Below, in pieces: positions 42,247 to 52,041 of a stretch of 64,000 nucleotides of DNA. The notes beneath the pieces were generated by a model that worked only from the letters and a program-made list of their open reading frames with translations, made no database searches and was not told the origin of the DNA. The DNA is taken from positions 29,912,897 through 29,976,896 of the forward strand of contig NC_019875.2 of NCBI RefSeq assembly GCF_002234675.1, written 5' to 3'. Positions within the stretch are counted from its first letter, which is position 1. Each line of letters begins with the position of its first letter. The stretch comes from Oryzias latipes (taxonomy: Eukaryota; Chordata; Actinopteri; Beloniformes; Adrianichthyidae). The translations under genes were made by a program, and so were the position numbers.

Positions 42247-45200
42247 CTGTAGAGAACTGAACAACTGGCTCCTCTGAGGATCATTCTTGTTCTTGTATCC
42301 CTCATCTTTGATCCAAGCAGTGATGGTGTTAAGCTGTTCTTGGGTCATGGCATCTTTACCTTGAAGCAGGCCAAACCACTTCTCCACCATATCTCTGCTG
42401 TTTTCTTGAACTCTCTTTTCAAAGCTAGAAAGCCTGGTTTTACTCTTCTTCAGGTTCTGAGAACTCTTGAAGTTGCTGCCACCGCTGACATGACCATAGT
42501 CCACTGCTGCACCAATGACCATCAGTTTGAAGGTGCTCTCAACATCATCCCTGCTGATGGCAGTGGTGAGTAATGTTGTGAATTTTTCAGATGTTCCTGC
42601 TGGAAAGTTCTGATTTTTTCCTTGAAGTGCACCAGCGTTCTGAAGTTGTAGGCCATGATGTTTCTCCACATCAGCATTTACATCCACACTGTCAAAGGTT
42701 GAGGGTTTTGGTCCTACCTCAAGCATGGCCTTGGCCAGTCTGCTGTTCTGGTTAACTTGACTAGCTTCCAGGATACTATTGGGTGGAGGTTGGTGATCTG
42801 TGTTAAAGATTTGTGTCATTTTTGGATTTTGAGGGTAGTGTTTTTGCCATTTTATGTAGTAATTTATTTCTCCAACTTGTGTATTAAGACTTGTCTGGAT
42901 TTTATTCATGATCTGTTTTGGTCTACTTCCCTCTGGGATGTACCAGTCACTACCTCTGAGTCTTTCAACCCACTGCTTGTGCTTGATGAAAGATCCCCAC
43001 TGACTGGGACGTTGAAGTAAAGTCTTGGCCTCCGCAGATCGTAAGTAATCAGCTTCTTGTGAGATCTCTACTTCATTGGCTGTTGGTTTTCTGGCTCTTG
43101 CCAAAGCCAAAAACAGGCTGCTCTTTCCATTGCTGTTGGTGATCACTATCTTGTTATCAATGTAAGTGTCAAAATGACCATCAGGATGTTTGTCACTCTT
43201 TGGTCTGTAGATCAGTGTTACTGTCTGATCAGAGGTTTTGCTGCGTGGGTTTACTTCCTGCATTTTAGTAAGACTTCCATGTTTATTCTCAGTTAGGATG
43301 ACAACTTTAGTTCCTGTAGCCTCTGACAGAACTCTCACATCAAGGATGGTCCCCCCACTGCCAGGGCTTTTGATCTTCTCTGCATAAGACCTTGAGAGAT
43401 GAGAATCTGGATTAACAGTCATGTCTGCAGTTGAACTGCGTGCAGCTTTAAGCTTGTCTTCTGCTCTCTTGAAGCCTTTTTTAATGTATTCTCCAAGGGC
43501 CCCATTCACCTTATCTTGTACTTTAGAAACAATGTGACTGGAGAACTTCTGGTTAAAAACCTCCACCATAGCATCAGCCAGTAATTCAGAAATAGCATTG
43601 GCTATATCTTGCTTGAGTGATTTCAAAATCTCTGAGTCTGAAGCTGAAAGCTCATTTTCTTTCACTTTTTCTGTAATATTTGTATTTTGTTTGAATGATT
43701 CTAGCTCCTTTTGAAGATTTGAGAAGAATTTTGTGGAGATAGTTGATACTGCCGCAACAGCATCAGCTGCTAGTATCGAAAGATGTGCAACTTGAATGAC
43801 TTGAAAAAATACTTTGACTTTTCCTTTGGCCTCTTCTTTAGCTCTGTCTATCACTTTGATAATGGATGAGTTGAGCTTGTTCTGCCAACTAAGGTCTGCA
43901 TAGAATGGCTGCAGTGCAGTTTTGCTTAACTTCTTGAAAACTTCAAGGAGATTAGCTTTTCTCTTTTCATCATTGAGGAGCTCTTTAAGTTGTTCCTTAT
44001 CTACCAGGTGTAGGACAATGGTAGAATCTACTAAAGAACTCAGTGGGTCTTTCTCTAAGTTGGATTCAACCCCATTTGTGATTGTCTTGGTCAGATCATT
44101 TTTTATACTTTTTAATATCTGTTTCATTATTTCTTCCTCTGCCTTTCCAAGCCCTTGGAAAAATATTTCTTTCCCTATTTTTTTACTGGCCTCTTTTACT
44201 GCATTTTTTAGGTTTGTCTTTGTGACAGCACTCATACTGTCTTTAGCATGTTTGGAGATTAGCTTTGGAAGTGCCTTCAGTTTTTTGCCTAAGTGTTTCA
44301 ATGCCATTTTGCAAGCTTTTAAGCCTTTAGAAACCAACTTTCCAACTCCGAATGTAATGAGTGACACACCGACGGAAATGGCTTTCTGTATAGCCCAGTC
44401 TTTCCAGCTGAACTCTCCTGTCACTAGGGCCTCGATGCCATAGATGCAGTCTGACACTCCTTCAGAAATGAGTCCAAAGCCAACTTGAGCTAGTGCTCCA
44501 CAAGTGAAGACAGCAAGCAGAACTCCAGCAACAATCTGTAAGACTCCAAGAAAAAACACCAAAATAGCTTCCCAAATGGAGGGCTCTTGTTCAACAGCAA
44601 ATGCATACTGCAGACCACCTTTGTAGAGGCTGTAAGCTTCAACTTGGAGTTCTTCATCAGCACTTGAAATCAATGAGAAAACTGGAGATTTCTTGGCCAC
44701 AGCATTTTTATCCTTCTCTATGATCTCATCTAACTTCGTAATGGCCTCAGATATGTTTTTACCCCAAGTTTCATACATGTTGCATCTAGTTGTCAATTGT
44801 TTTTCCAGACTTGTTTGTTCATTCTTGGTTGATTCAACAGAACCCATCTTCACAAACTGCAAACAGATCATAGACTCCTCACTAAGGCACTGTAAGGACT
44901 CCTCTGCTTTCTTCAGATCTTCTCTGGCATTTTTTAGATAGTTATTCTTCCTCTGCATAATAGTACAGTAAGCATGATTGTAAGAAGCAATTGCTGCCCA
45001 GCTTTTATCCTGGTCCATGGCTTTCTGAAAGAGACTGGCTCCAAGGTCCCATTTCTTATCATCAAGTGCAACATTTCCAAACTTTATAAAGTGATAAATG
45101 CTTGAACATGGGGATTCCTGCTTTTGAGACTGATCTCTTGCCTCTGCCAAATCAGCCTTCAGACTTTGTTTCAGTTCCTCCCTTTTCAACTGGTCAATGT

Positions 45201-48200
45201 CTTCTGATTTAATTTGCAGCCAAATGCCCCAGAACTCATTCATGATATCTACCATAACTCGTTTTTCATCTTCATCTGAAATCTTGTGAACTTCTTGAAG
45301 AGTTTTGCAGTAGTCTGAGAAAAGTTCCTCCCTTAATTTCATTTCATGGACATCATCCATCATGCAACGTATTCTTTCTTCTGCAAGTGTGTCTCTTGTA
45401 ATCTTAACTTCTTCTAGAGAGGTCCCTGTCTTGAAACCTCGCTGAAGGTGTTCAGTGGACATGATGATCTGGGCAGATCCAGGTTTGCCTTTGCGAGCCG
45501 TTCGACCAAAGGCCTGAAGTTCCACTCTTGTGTTGTCTGAAAGGAACGAGAGGATCACAAATAACCCCCCGTTATTGTTCACGTCTTTGGAAACCTTTAT
45601 GTCTGTTCCTCGTCCGGCAAGGTTGGTGGCAACTATAACATCTCCAGGAAGAAGTGTTTTTTCTATTTTGCTCAAGCTGTCATTGTCGCTTCGGCAGTAG
45701 AGAATGATATCACCTGAGACACAGCTTTTTAGATCGTCATAGATCTCTTTGGCTTTGTTGATTGTTTCACAGATTATCAGAGCCGCTCTTCCATCCCTGT
45801 AGGAATTTTTGGAGACCTGAGCCATCACCACATGCTTTATTTCCGATTTCCACTCTTCAGATGAGGTTGTCACTTTTCCTTTGACTTCAAATAACTTCTT
45901 TCTGTTGAATGCTGGCATTTTGCAGGCAGTCAGGTTTGGGTAAAGGTTCTTCAGAAACAGAATGTCTTTTTCACTGCCAAGAGTTCCTGTCGTTCCATAG
46001 ATTTTCCCCTGGTACTTTTCAAAGAATGCAACGTTGGAAATGTAGTTTGTCACAGTTGAAATTGTGCTGAGTTTGATTTGGTGTTTGATCTCAACAAACT
46101 GCTGGAGACCATCTCCCCATTTCTTATTTAGTTCCACGATCCCTGTGGATCTGAAATCCACTGGACAAACATGATTGTTTTCTACAACGTAATCTCGTCC
46201 CTCTCTTAGTTGCAAAGCCAGAAATGCATTCTGAGTCCACACGGACATTTTTTCACCAATCAAGTTCTTCAAGAATCCAGGAATGCGGATTTCATCTTTG
46301 TTGTTTGTGCATGGGGTGTACTGAATTTTCTCGGAGATCGTATCAGCTATTGGCTGAACTAGAATTTCATCAGAGTCGTAAAGAGAACAACAAAACCCTT
46401 CCTCCATGGCCAGAAATGTTAGTTCTGGAATTGAGTTTTTATCATAAGGGCTGAGTTTCTCAAGAGAAAGCAATCCTTTCTCATTCAAAGTATAGACAGT
46501 AAAGCCATAGGGAACATAGTTTTCCAGTTCTTTAAAGAAGTTAACTGCTGTTTCTTTACTCACAGTTTTCAGTTTGTCACGAAGTTCATCTGGTTTACTA
46601 TTGTAGATTTCTTCAGCAAACCCCATGGGTACAGTGTTGGTTTCTTCAGCAATACGTAAAATATCAATTGGGTCTGTTATTTCAGTTTCTTTTGTGTCGA
46701 TTGAGTCATAAATGGCCTTGAAAAATGAAGCTGGAGGGCCTCGCACAAATGACTGATATGGTGAAGAGACATAGCCATACTGACGGACATGAGCCCAGAT
46801 CATGGCAAGAACAGTGTTGAGGTGCTGCATGCAAACCATGGGACTGGACAAGTAGGTCAGCTGCACCCCTTGGTCAAGCAGCAGAGAGTCCACTTCATCA
46901 ATGATGATGCACTGATATTTACGATCAGGCCTCACATCCTTCATCTCAAATATCTGACGAAGATGATCTGCAGCAAAGGTTTCGATAGTTCCATAGATCA
47001 CATCTTTCTGGTAGCATTCTTTTCTTTCACTGTCCTCAGTCTTGTTTGTGTTTGTGTCAACTGTAATGCCAAAGTGCTCAAAGAATTTACCCCATTCTTC
47101 TGCGTCTCTTTGACACAACACTGACGAGCTGGAGACTACATCCACTTTTTCTCCCCTCAACACACGAAGCACTGCAAACATTGCAATGACACAAGACTTT
47201 CCCTCCCCAGTGCCCATTTCCAGGAGCTTCCCAGTGTCAGACAAGGCCAAGAGGCACCAGCTAATCATCTGAGTGGCTCTGGGCCACCACTTTTCATCAG
47301 CTACTTGCTGATGAACAGCATTGCATAAGAATGCAAGGATCTCTTGAAGGTTCTCTTTGTCCATATTCTGACTCAGAGTTTTTGCCTGCGTTATATCTTT
47401 GTACTTTTTAATTTCACCACTTTGTATCAAGTTTGTGACATGAGTTACAATACTGTAAGACTTGGTCAGTGTTTGCTCATCAATATCTTTCATCTGACGC
47501 AGTTCCTCAAAAAGCATGTCAATGGTTTTGCCTTTTTCATCTTTCAGGCTCTTGTCCAAGTGCTGGATAAGGTTCTCAGTTTTATAAGAACCTAAAAGGT
47601 CAAGAAGAGTTTGATTGCTGTCATCTGTCCATGTGGAAGAAACCTGGTATGTTTCCAACAGGTGTAAAATCTTCATGATGGAAGTGCAGCCCTCAGTGGA
47701 ATGGTGCTGAGTTAATGCTCCAAGCAGGTTTAATAATTCAACTGGTGACCAAGCATGTCTGCTGAAATTTAAAACCATTTCCAAAATCTGTTTGGTTTCT
47801 TCATTTAAATCTTGGGATTGCCCTGCACAGCTAAGCAGAGCCTCCAAACACCATCTGCCAGCTTGTGCTGCCGTTTCTTTCTCAGCTTCTGCTTCGCTAC
47901 AAACGACTCGAACCAGATTCTCCAGAATTGTCAGGATAAAGATCTCGTTAAACTGCAGCGTCTGTCCTGAAATCTTTTTCAAGATGTCGATGATGATTGG
48001 ACTTTTGGTGTTCAAACCTTTGTTCATGTTATTGTTAAGGTTTTGAAACAAAGCTTTCACAAACCATCTTTTTGGTTCCATTTCAAGACTTTTACATCTT
48101 TGCATGATGTTTTGCAGAGTTTGAGCAGCAAACTCCAGTGGACTGTTGCCTTTTAGCTTTAAAAATTCAAGATTCTCCAAAGAATCAAGACTTTGTTCTT

Positions 48201-50370
48201 CAATAAAAAATCCACGAGGAAGTGGAGGAACCCGGTTTTCCATAACCTCTTTTGCATGCTGAATGTAGTCGGACACAAAGTCACTCAATGTGCCGTACAC
48301 AATGTCAGCTTCGTAAACATCCTTAAATGAAGTTCCTGTTGTCTTGTTTGTGTTAAAGGAGATTCCAAGGGAGTTATAAAAGCCAGACCACTCTTTCATC
48401 TGCTGATCTGATTCAATATCAGAGTTCAGAACAATGTCCAGTTTGTTTCCTTTGCAGACTTGTATAGCTGCATACATAGCTAACACGCATGGGTCTTCTT
48501 CAGTACCAACCAGTTGTGGTACTTGGGTGTTCTCCTTCAGCAGCATGGCACACCATTGTAACATGTGCTTCACTGAAGGCCACCAGCCTTTTGAGTCAAA
48601 AACTGCTTTGCACAGCAGAGATAGACAGCTCTGTAGGTCATCTGTGCTCAAAGATCCACTTTTTATTGAATCTCTCATGCATGTTGACTGTTTTTGTGGC
48701 TGTTCAGAGTAGACTAAGACACCAATTGTAATGTTTTTTATCATTTCAATCAAGGAATCATCTAGATTTTGAGACGATTTTAACTCTGCAAGGGCTTTAA
48801 GGAGATTTTTTTCATCACTTTTTCTGAGAATTTTGGGGAAATCTTCAGAGATGTTTGCAGCAAAGTCAATAGCTTCAGTGAAGGTCCGTCCATAGTCATC
48901 TCTCCAGTCTGGGGATACATCATACACTTTGACCAGTATCAGTAATTTAGTTATTGAAGCTTCCTCTGCACATTTCTGTGACAGTCCTTTAAGCAGATTT
49001 AGTGCTTCCATTGGAGTCCACTGGTTTTCTTGCACAAGTCTTAAGATCATTTCAGTGGACTCTGAGTGTGTTTCCTTGGTGTGTAGATCAGTGAGCGTGG
49101 ACAACAGCAGCTTCAGGCATTTGATTTCCATCTTTAAAATGAACACAGACTCTCTTTCAACAGCATTCTGCATTGATGATAAGAGGATGCTCAGGAATTC
49201 TGCAGGGAAAAGAAGATCAGTCGAGAGCTCATCTTCCGCCCATTGTTTGGCTATGAGGACTGCATCTGTGTCCGAGCTGTTGCTGTCACTGTAGAAGTGC
49301 ATCATGGTTAGATACAGAGCTTGGGTCAACAGGAAACTGTCAGCTGCACTGCCTGCTGATTTGCTGATAGATCCTATGAGGAACTGCATGTGGTCACAAA
49401 GCCTTTGTGAGGACTCTTCCTCTAGTTTTTCCACAGACAGCACACATAGTTCTGTGATGTAGACTTGGGTGTGCTTCAGTGTGGTGAGGGATGGAAGAGC
49501 ATGAACCCATTCCTCAAAGAGGAGTTTGTCCAAAGCTGACACAACTTTTCCCAGCTGATCAGAGGAAAGTTCATCCAGACTGAGATCTGCAACCTCAAAT
49601 CCACATTTCAGTGAGAGAATCTCTAAAAGGTCATCACTGTCACCGTCTGACTCAAATTCATCCAAATGTCCTTTCAGAACTTTTCTTTTGGATTCCTGTT
49701 CTGATAAGTTGGTTCTCAGATGTTGTTCATACTGTTCCTTAGCTTGGTGCTGTGATTCTTCCAGTCTTTGATTTAGCTCTTCTTCTCTTCTCTGCCGCTC
49801 TTCCTCTCTTTTTCTCTCCTCTTCTCTTCTCTGTCGCTCTTCCTCTCTTTTTCTCTCCTCTTCTCTTCTCCGCTGCTCTTCCTCTCTTCTTCTCTCCTCT
49901 TCTCTTCTCTGTCGCTCTTCCTCTCTTTTTTTCTCCTCTTCTCTTCTCTGCCGCTCTTCCTCTCTTTTTCTCTCCTCTTCTCTTCTCTGCCGCTCTTCCT
50001 CTCTCTTTCTCTCTTCTTCTCTTCTCTGTCGCTCTTCCTCTCTTTTTTTCTCCTCTTCTCTTCTCTGCCGCTCTTCCTCTCTTTTTCTCTCCTCTTCTCT
50101 TCTCCGCTGCTCTTCCTCTCTTCTTCTCTCCTCTTCTCTCCTTAGGTTTTCTTGGTCATTGATTTCCTTGTTAAAGCAGTAGTTGCACTTGTACATATTA
50201 TCATAGCCAACTGGTCTGTAGTATTCTCCTCCATTGAAAATATAGACGTACTGTCCACGAACCGTATCTTTGCCTAAATGATCAAAGGATGTGCATGGAG
50301 GGAGAACTTTGTTACAAATGCGGCATCTCAGGCTGTCTCCCATGTGACATTCTGATGGTACATTTCCCAT
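42244..50370 (-). CDS. giant SecA-like translocase ATPase protein (2,708 aa), single coding exon
   Basis: ATG 50370-50368 (aaaATGG context) was chosen over an upstream in-frame ATG because a splice acceptor (tttttttcag) lies at 50414, making the earlier ATG intronic. Order: MGNVPS (N-myristoylation pattern); C16xxC19/C62xxC65 zinc-like module; R/E coiled coil about 74-215; helical region; degenerate SecA module 1 (WWPSV 596, GTEED 622, YGT); helical region; SecA module 2 with Walker A GTGEGKS 1053-1059, YGT, Walker B DEVD 1158-1161, TGT about 1457, AGRGTDI about 1585-1591 and GRTARKG 1622-1628; TPR-like stretch about 1757-1830; hydrophobic region about 1930-1975; OTU-like fragment ending at H2399 (GHFDTY); C-terminal region with DHQPPP at 2525. 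SecA is the motor of bacterial and plastid protein export; animals have no classical SecA. Function in fish is unknown to me. Confidence 0.9.
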   Translation of the reverse strand: MGNVPSECHMGDSLRCRICNKVLPPCTSFDHLGKDTVRGQYVYIFNGGEYYRPVGYDNMYKCNYCFNKEINDQENLRREEERRREEEQRRREEERKREEERQRREEEKKREEERQRREEERKREEERQRREEERKREEERQRREEEKKREEERQRREEERRREEEQRRREEERKREEERQRREEERKREEERQRREEELNQRLEESQHQAKEQYEQHLRTNLSEQESKRKVLKGHLDEFESDGDSDDLLEILSLKCGFEVADLSLDELSSDQLGKVVSALDKLLFEEWVHALPSLTTLKHTQVYITELCVLSVEKLEEESSQRLCDHMQFLIGSISKSAGSAADSFLLTQALYLTMMHFYSDSNSSDTDAVLIAKQWAEDELSTDLLFPAEFLSILLSSMQNAVERESVFILKMEIKCLKLLLSTLTDLHTKETHSESTEMILRLVQENQWTPMEALNLLKGLSQKCAEEASITKLLILVKVYDVSPDWRDDYGRTFTEAIDFAANISEDFPKILRKSDEKNLLKALAELKSSQNLDDSLIEMIKNITIGVLVYSEQPQKQSTCMRDSIKSGSLSTDDLQSCLSLLCKAVFDSKGWWPSVKHMLQWCAMLLKENTQVPQLVGTEEDPCVLAMYAAIQVCKGNKLDIVLNSDIESDQQMKEWSGFYNSLGISFNTNKTTGTSFKDVYEADIVYGTLSDFVSDYIQHAKEVMENRVPPLPRGFFIEEQSLDSLENLEFLKLKGNSPLEFAAQTLQNIMQRCKSLEMEPKRWFVKALFQNLNNNMNKGLNTKSPIIIDILKKISGQTLQFNEIFILTILENLVRVVCSEAEAEKETAAQAGRWCLEALLSCAGQSQDLNEETKQILEMVLNFSRHAWSPVELLNLLGALTQHHSTEGCTSIMKILHLLETYQVSSTWTDDSNQTLLDLLGSYKTENLIQHLDKSLKDEKGKTIDMLFEELRQMKDIDEQTLTKSYSIVTHVTNLIQSGEIKKYKDITQAKTLSQNMDKENLQEILAFLCNAVHQQVADEKWWPRATQMISWCLLALSDTGKLLEMGTGEGKSCVIAMFAVLRVLRGEKVDVVSSSSVLCQRDAEEWGKFFEHFGITVDTNTNKTEDSERKECYQKDVIYGTIETFAADHLRQIFEMKDVRPDRKYQCIIIDEVDSLLLDQGVQLTYLSSPMVCMQHLNTVLAMIWAHVRQYGYVSSPYQSFVRGPPASFFKAIYDSIDTKETEITDPIDILRIAEETNTVPMGFAEEIYNSKPDELRDKLKTVSKETAVNFFKELENYVPYGFTVYTLNEKGLLSLEKLSPYDKNSIPELTFLAMEEGFCCSLYDSDEILVQPIADTISEKIQYTPCTNNKDEIRIPGFLKNLIGEKMSVWTQNAFLALQLREGRDYVVENNHVCPVDFRSTGIVELNKKWGDGLQQFVEIKHQIKLSTISTVTNYISNVAFFEKYQGKIYGTTGTLGSEKDILFLKNLYPNLTACKMPAFNRKKLFEVKGKVTTSSEEWKSEIKHVVMAQVSKNSYRDGRAALIICETINKAKEIYDDLKSCVSGDIILYCRSDNDSLSKIEKTLLPGDVIVATNLAGRGTDIKVSKDVNNNGGLFVILSFLSDNTRVELQAFGRTARKGKPGSAQIIMSTEHLQRGFKTGTSLEEVKITRDTLAEERIRCMMDDVHEMKLREELFSDYCKTLQEVHKISDEDEKRVMVDIMNEFWGIWLQIKSEDIDQLKREELKQSLKADLAEARDQSQKQESPCSSIYHFIKFGNVALDDKKWDLGASLFQKAMDQDKSWAAIASYNHAYCTIMQRKNNYLKNAREDLKKAEESLQCLSEESMICLQFVKMGSVESTKNEQTSLEKQLTTRCNMYETWGKNISEAITKLDEIIEKDKNAVAKKSPVFSLISSADEELQVEAYSLYKGGLQYAFAVEQEPSIWEAILVFFLGVLQIVAGVLLAVFTCGALAQVGFGLISEGVSDCIYGIEALVTGEFSWKDWAIQKAISVGVSLITFGVGKLVSKGLKACKMALKHLGKKLKALPKLISKHAKDSMSAVTKTNLKNAVKEASKKIGKEIFFQGLGKAEEEIMKQILKSIKNDLTKTITNGVESNLEKDPLSSLVDSTIVLHLVDKEQLKELLNDEKRKANLLEVFKKLSKTALQPFYADLSWQNKLNSSIIKVIDRAKEEAKGKVKVFFQVIQVAHLSILAADAVAAVSTISTKFFSNLQKELESFKQNTNITEKVKENELSASDSEILKSLKQDIANAISELLADAMVEVFNQKFSSHIVSKVQDKVNGALGEYIKKGFKRAEDKLKAARSSTADMTVNPDSHLSRSYAEKIKSPGSGGTILDVRVLSEATGTKVVILTENKHGSLTKMQEVNPRSKTSDQTVTLIYRPKSDKHPDGHFDTYIDNKIVITNSNGKSSLFLALARARKPTANEVEISQEADYLRSAEAKTLLQRPSQWGSFIKHKQWVERLRGSDWYIPEGSRPKQIMNKIQTSLNTQVGEINYYIKWQKHYPQNPKMTQIFNTDHQPPPNSILEASQVNQNSRLAKAMLEVGPKPSTFDSVDVNADVEKHHGLQLQNAGALQGKNQNFPAGTSEKFTTLLTTAISRDDVESTFKLMVIGAAVDYGHVSGGSNFKSSQNLKKSKTRLSSFEKRVQENSRDMVEKWFGLLQGKDAMTQEQLNTITAWIKDEGYKNKNDPQRSQLFSSLQ
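45430..47300 (-). other. SecA-like module 2 (motor motifs intact)
   Basis: Within the giant gene. GTGEGKS, YGTIETF, IIIDEVDSLL, IYGTTGT, VATNLAGRGTDI, GGLFVI and FGRTARKGKPGSAQI occur in the order and approximate spacing of bacterial SecA (NBD1, substrate cross-linking region, NBD2). The tail of SecA (zinc-binding SecB site) is absent. Confidence 0.88.
48060..48640 (-). other. SecA-like module 1 (degenerate)
   Basis: Within the giant gene. WWPSVKHMLQWCAMLL, GTEEDPCVLAMYAAIQVCKG and ADIVYGTLSDFVSDYI align with WWPRATQMISWCLLAL, GTGEGKSCVIAMFAVLRVLR and KDVIYGTIETFAADHL of module 2 at a constant offset of 431 residues. The P-loop Gly-Lys-Ser is replaced by Glu-Asp-Pro and no DEVD box follows, so it should not hydrolyse ATP. 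Confidence 0.8.
49770..50150 (-). repeat. coding 39-bp tandem repeat (13-residue R/E coiled-coil units)
   Basis: Nine to ten in-frame units of RREEERKREEERQ and close variants. DNA units differ by few bases, indicating recent expansion; copy number is likely to be polymorphic. Predicts a long charged single helix or coiled coil. Confidence 0.92.
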
Positions 50371-50794
50371 TTTTACTGAGTTTTTCAGTCGCAAGGTTGA
50401 AATTTGAGCTTTCCTGAAAAAAAAGGCAATTACAATTTTCAATATAGAATACAGTTAATGGTAACGTAAAATCTATTACTACTTATCTTCTGTATATTTA
50501 TTTTAAAACTATTACCGTTAATTATTTTTAGTATGACCGCGTGTCCTTTTCAGTTGTACTTAAAGTTGGTAATGTAAGGCTGTCTTAACTAAACTAGATC
50601 AAAATGGAGTTGAATGTGTTTTTATTTATTTATATTAATTCCAACTGGCTTTATACAATCAATATTAAAAATCTCAACAGCATCTTGTCTTCCATTAGAA
50701 TGAAGGTGAACTTTTGAAACAGTAACTCACATTAAAAAAAGCTTGAGTAATCTTCTTTATGTTTTACTGTTAAAAAAACGTTTTCTTTCGTCTC

Positions 50795-50930
50795 CATCCA
50801 TCCATTTTCCTAACCTGCTTTATCCAGTTCAAGGTTACAGCTACTGTGGTGTGAGGGCGGGTACATCATGGACAGCTTGCCTTTCTGTTGCAGGATCACA
50901 CACTCATGTTTATGGATAGATTTGGTATTT
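50795..50930 (-). repeat. SINE 3' fragment
   Basis: ccatccatccattttcctaa, tttatccagttcaaggttac and gttgcaggatcacacactca correspond to the tail half of the SINE at 20618. Confidence 0.5.
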
Positions 50931-51963
50931 TTAAATTAAATCTTTATGACCTTATTATTTATGACACAAAACAAAGTGAAAACAATAGCACATCTCTTGA
51001 CTTTAAAACAGTGCAGTGTTTTTTTTTAAGTTTAAAAAGAAACTATCCATAAATTTGTTGACATCAGTCAGCCACTGCACATTTGACGGTAGTGTGATGT
51101 TAATCTGGTGGCAGGAATGTTACCACTAATTTGTAATGTGTCTGTGCATGCAATTCAATTTTATTTATATAGCCCATATTTAATAAGCCCTAATCTGTTC
51201 AGTTCGTTCATGAATGCCACATCTCTAATGAAGGTGTGTTTATAATATAGTTTTTTACGTAAATAGCACTATTGTGTGTGCGAGTAGTATGTACCTCTAT
51301 TTGGGCGCTGCACATATTTTCTTGTGTATTGAAAATGTGCGAGCAGTGCACAGGGAACAGTGCCCCGGGCTACTGGGCGACTGCAGTCCGCAGACATTTA
51401 AACATTGACCAGTCAAAGCTGCTGCGGCTGAAGATTCGGCTGTGATCGCTCAGCTGTTGCCCGCTTTTGCAATGACATCATCCCCACTTGACTGACTGAG
51501 GCTGGACTGCCGCCGTCTGCCTTCATGACCATGCAAACGATTTTAGAGAACTTGGGCGGTGGCAGCAACTAATGTTCAAGATTCTGCCCATGCCTCCCCA
51601 TCATACAGTGGTAGTTGTGTATCTGACCGTAGCTTAGACAAAAGATTTCTTTATTTATTTCAAATGAAAATAACGTATTTACTTGTTAAGCTTCCTTTTC
51701 ACTAAAAGATTCTAAACCTAAGAAACAGCTTTTCCTTTATCAAGATATGCCTTTGTTAAAAAAATCATCTTATAAATGAATTGGTAAATCTTACATTTAT
51801 GCAAGAATGCAAAAAAAATAATAAAATAAATAGAATTACTGGTGTTGAATAGGCTTTTGTTACAATAACACAATAGAATACACTTTATACCACACCTGCA
51901 TTAACAACCATAGAAATATCACTACATTCTTTTTGTGTGACAAGTACATTCAAATTACTTTAC

Positions 51964-52010
51964 CTTCATCTGTAAGTGCACGTGACGAAAACGACCTCTT
52001 GCCTCAGTGT
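51964..52010 (-). other. probable 5' non-coding exon of the SecA-like gene
   Basis: On the minus strand a donor (GATGAAG|GTAAAG at 51964) fits the acceptor at 50414. A CACGTG E-box lies at 51979-51984. No ATG precedes the donor in a long frame, consistent with a leader exon. Confidence 0.5.
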
Positions 52011-52033
52011 CTGAACTTCAAGTGAGGCTCTGG

Positions 52034-52041
52034 CTTTTTAA
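52034..52041 (-). promoter_or_regulatory. TATA-like box of the SecA-like gene
   Basis: CCTTAAAAAGCC on the minus strand, about 30 bases before the inferred transcription start near 52008. A single motif; the call depends on the leader exon being right. Confidence 0.4.

Noticed and set aside
49752..50162. Plus-strand Leu/Phe-rich 136-residue frame
   Set aside because: Antisense shadow of the R/E coiled-coil repeat of the SecA-like gene.
42244..50370. Bacterial contamination as source of the SecA-like frame
   Set aside because: It is flanked on both sides by fish SINE, hAT and piggyBac copies, has a splice acceptor at its start and a donor at its end, and its base and codon use look like the neighbouring A/T-rich fish DNA.
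50371..50442. Upstream in-frame ATG at 50442 as start of the SecA-like protein
   Set aside because: A strong splice acceptor (polypyrimidine then cag at 50416-50414) lies between it and the main frame, and the ATG at 50370 has a better context.
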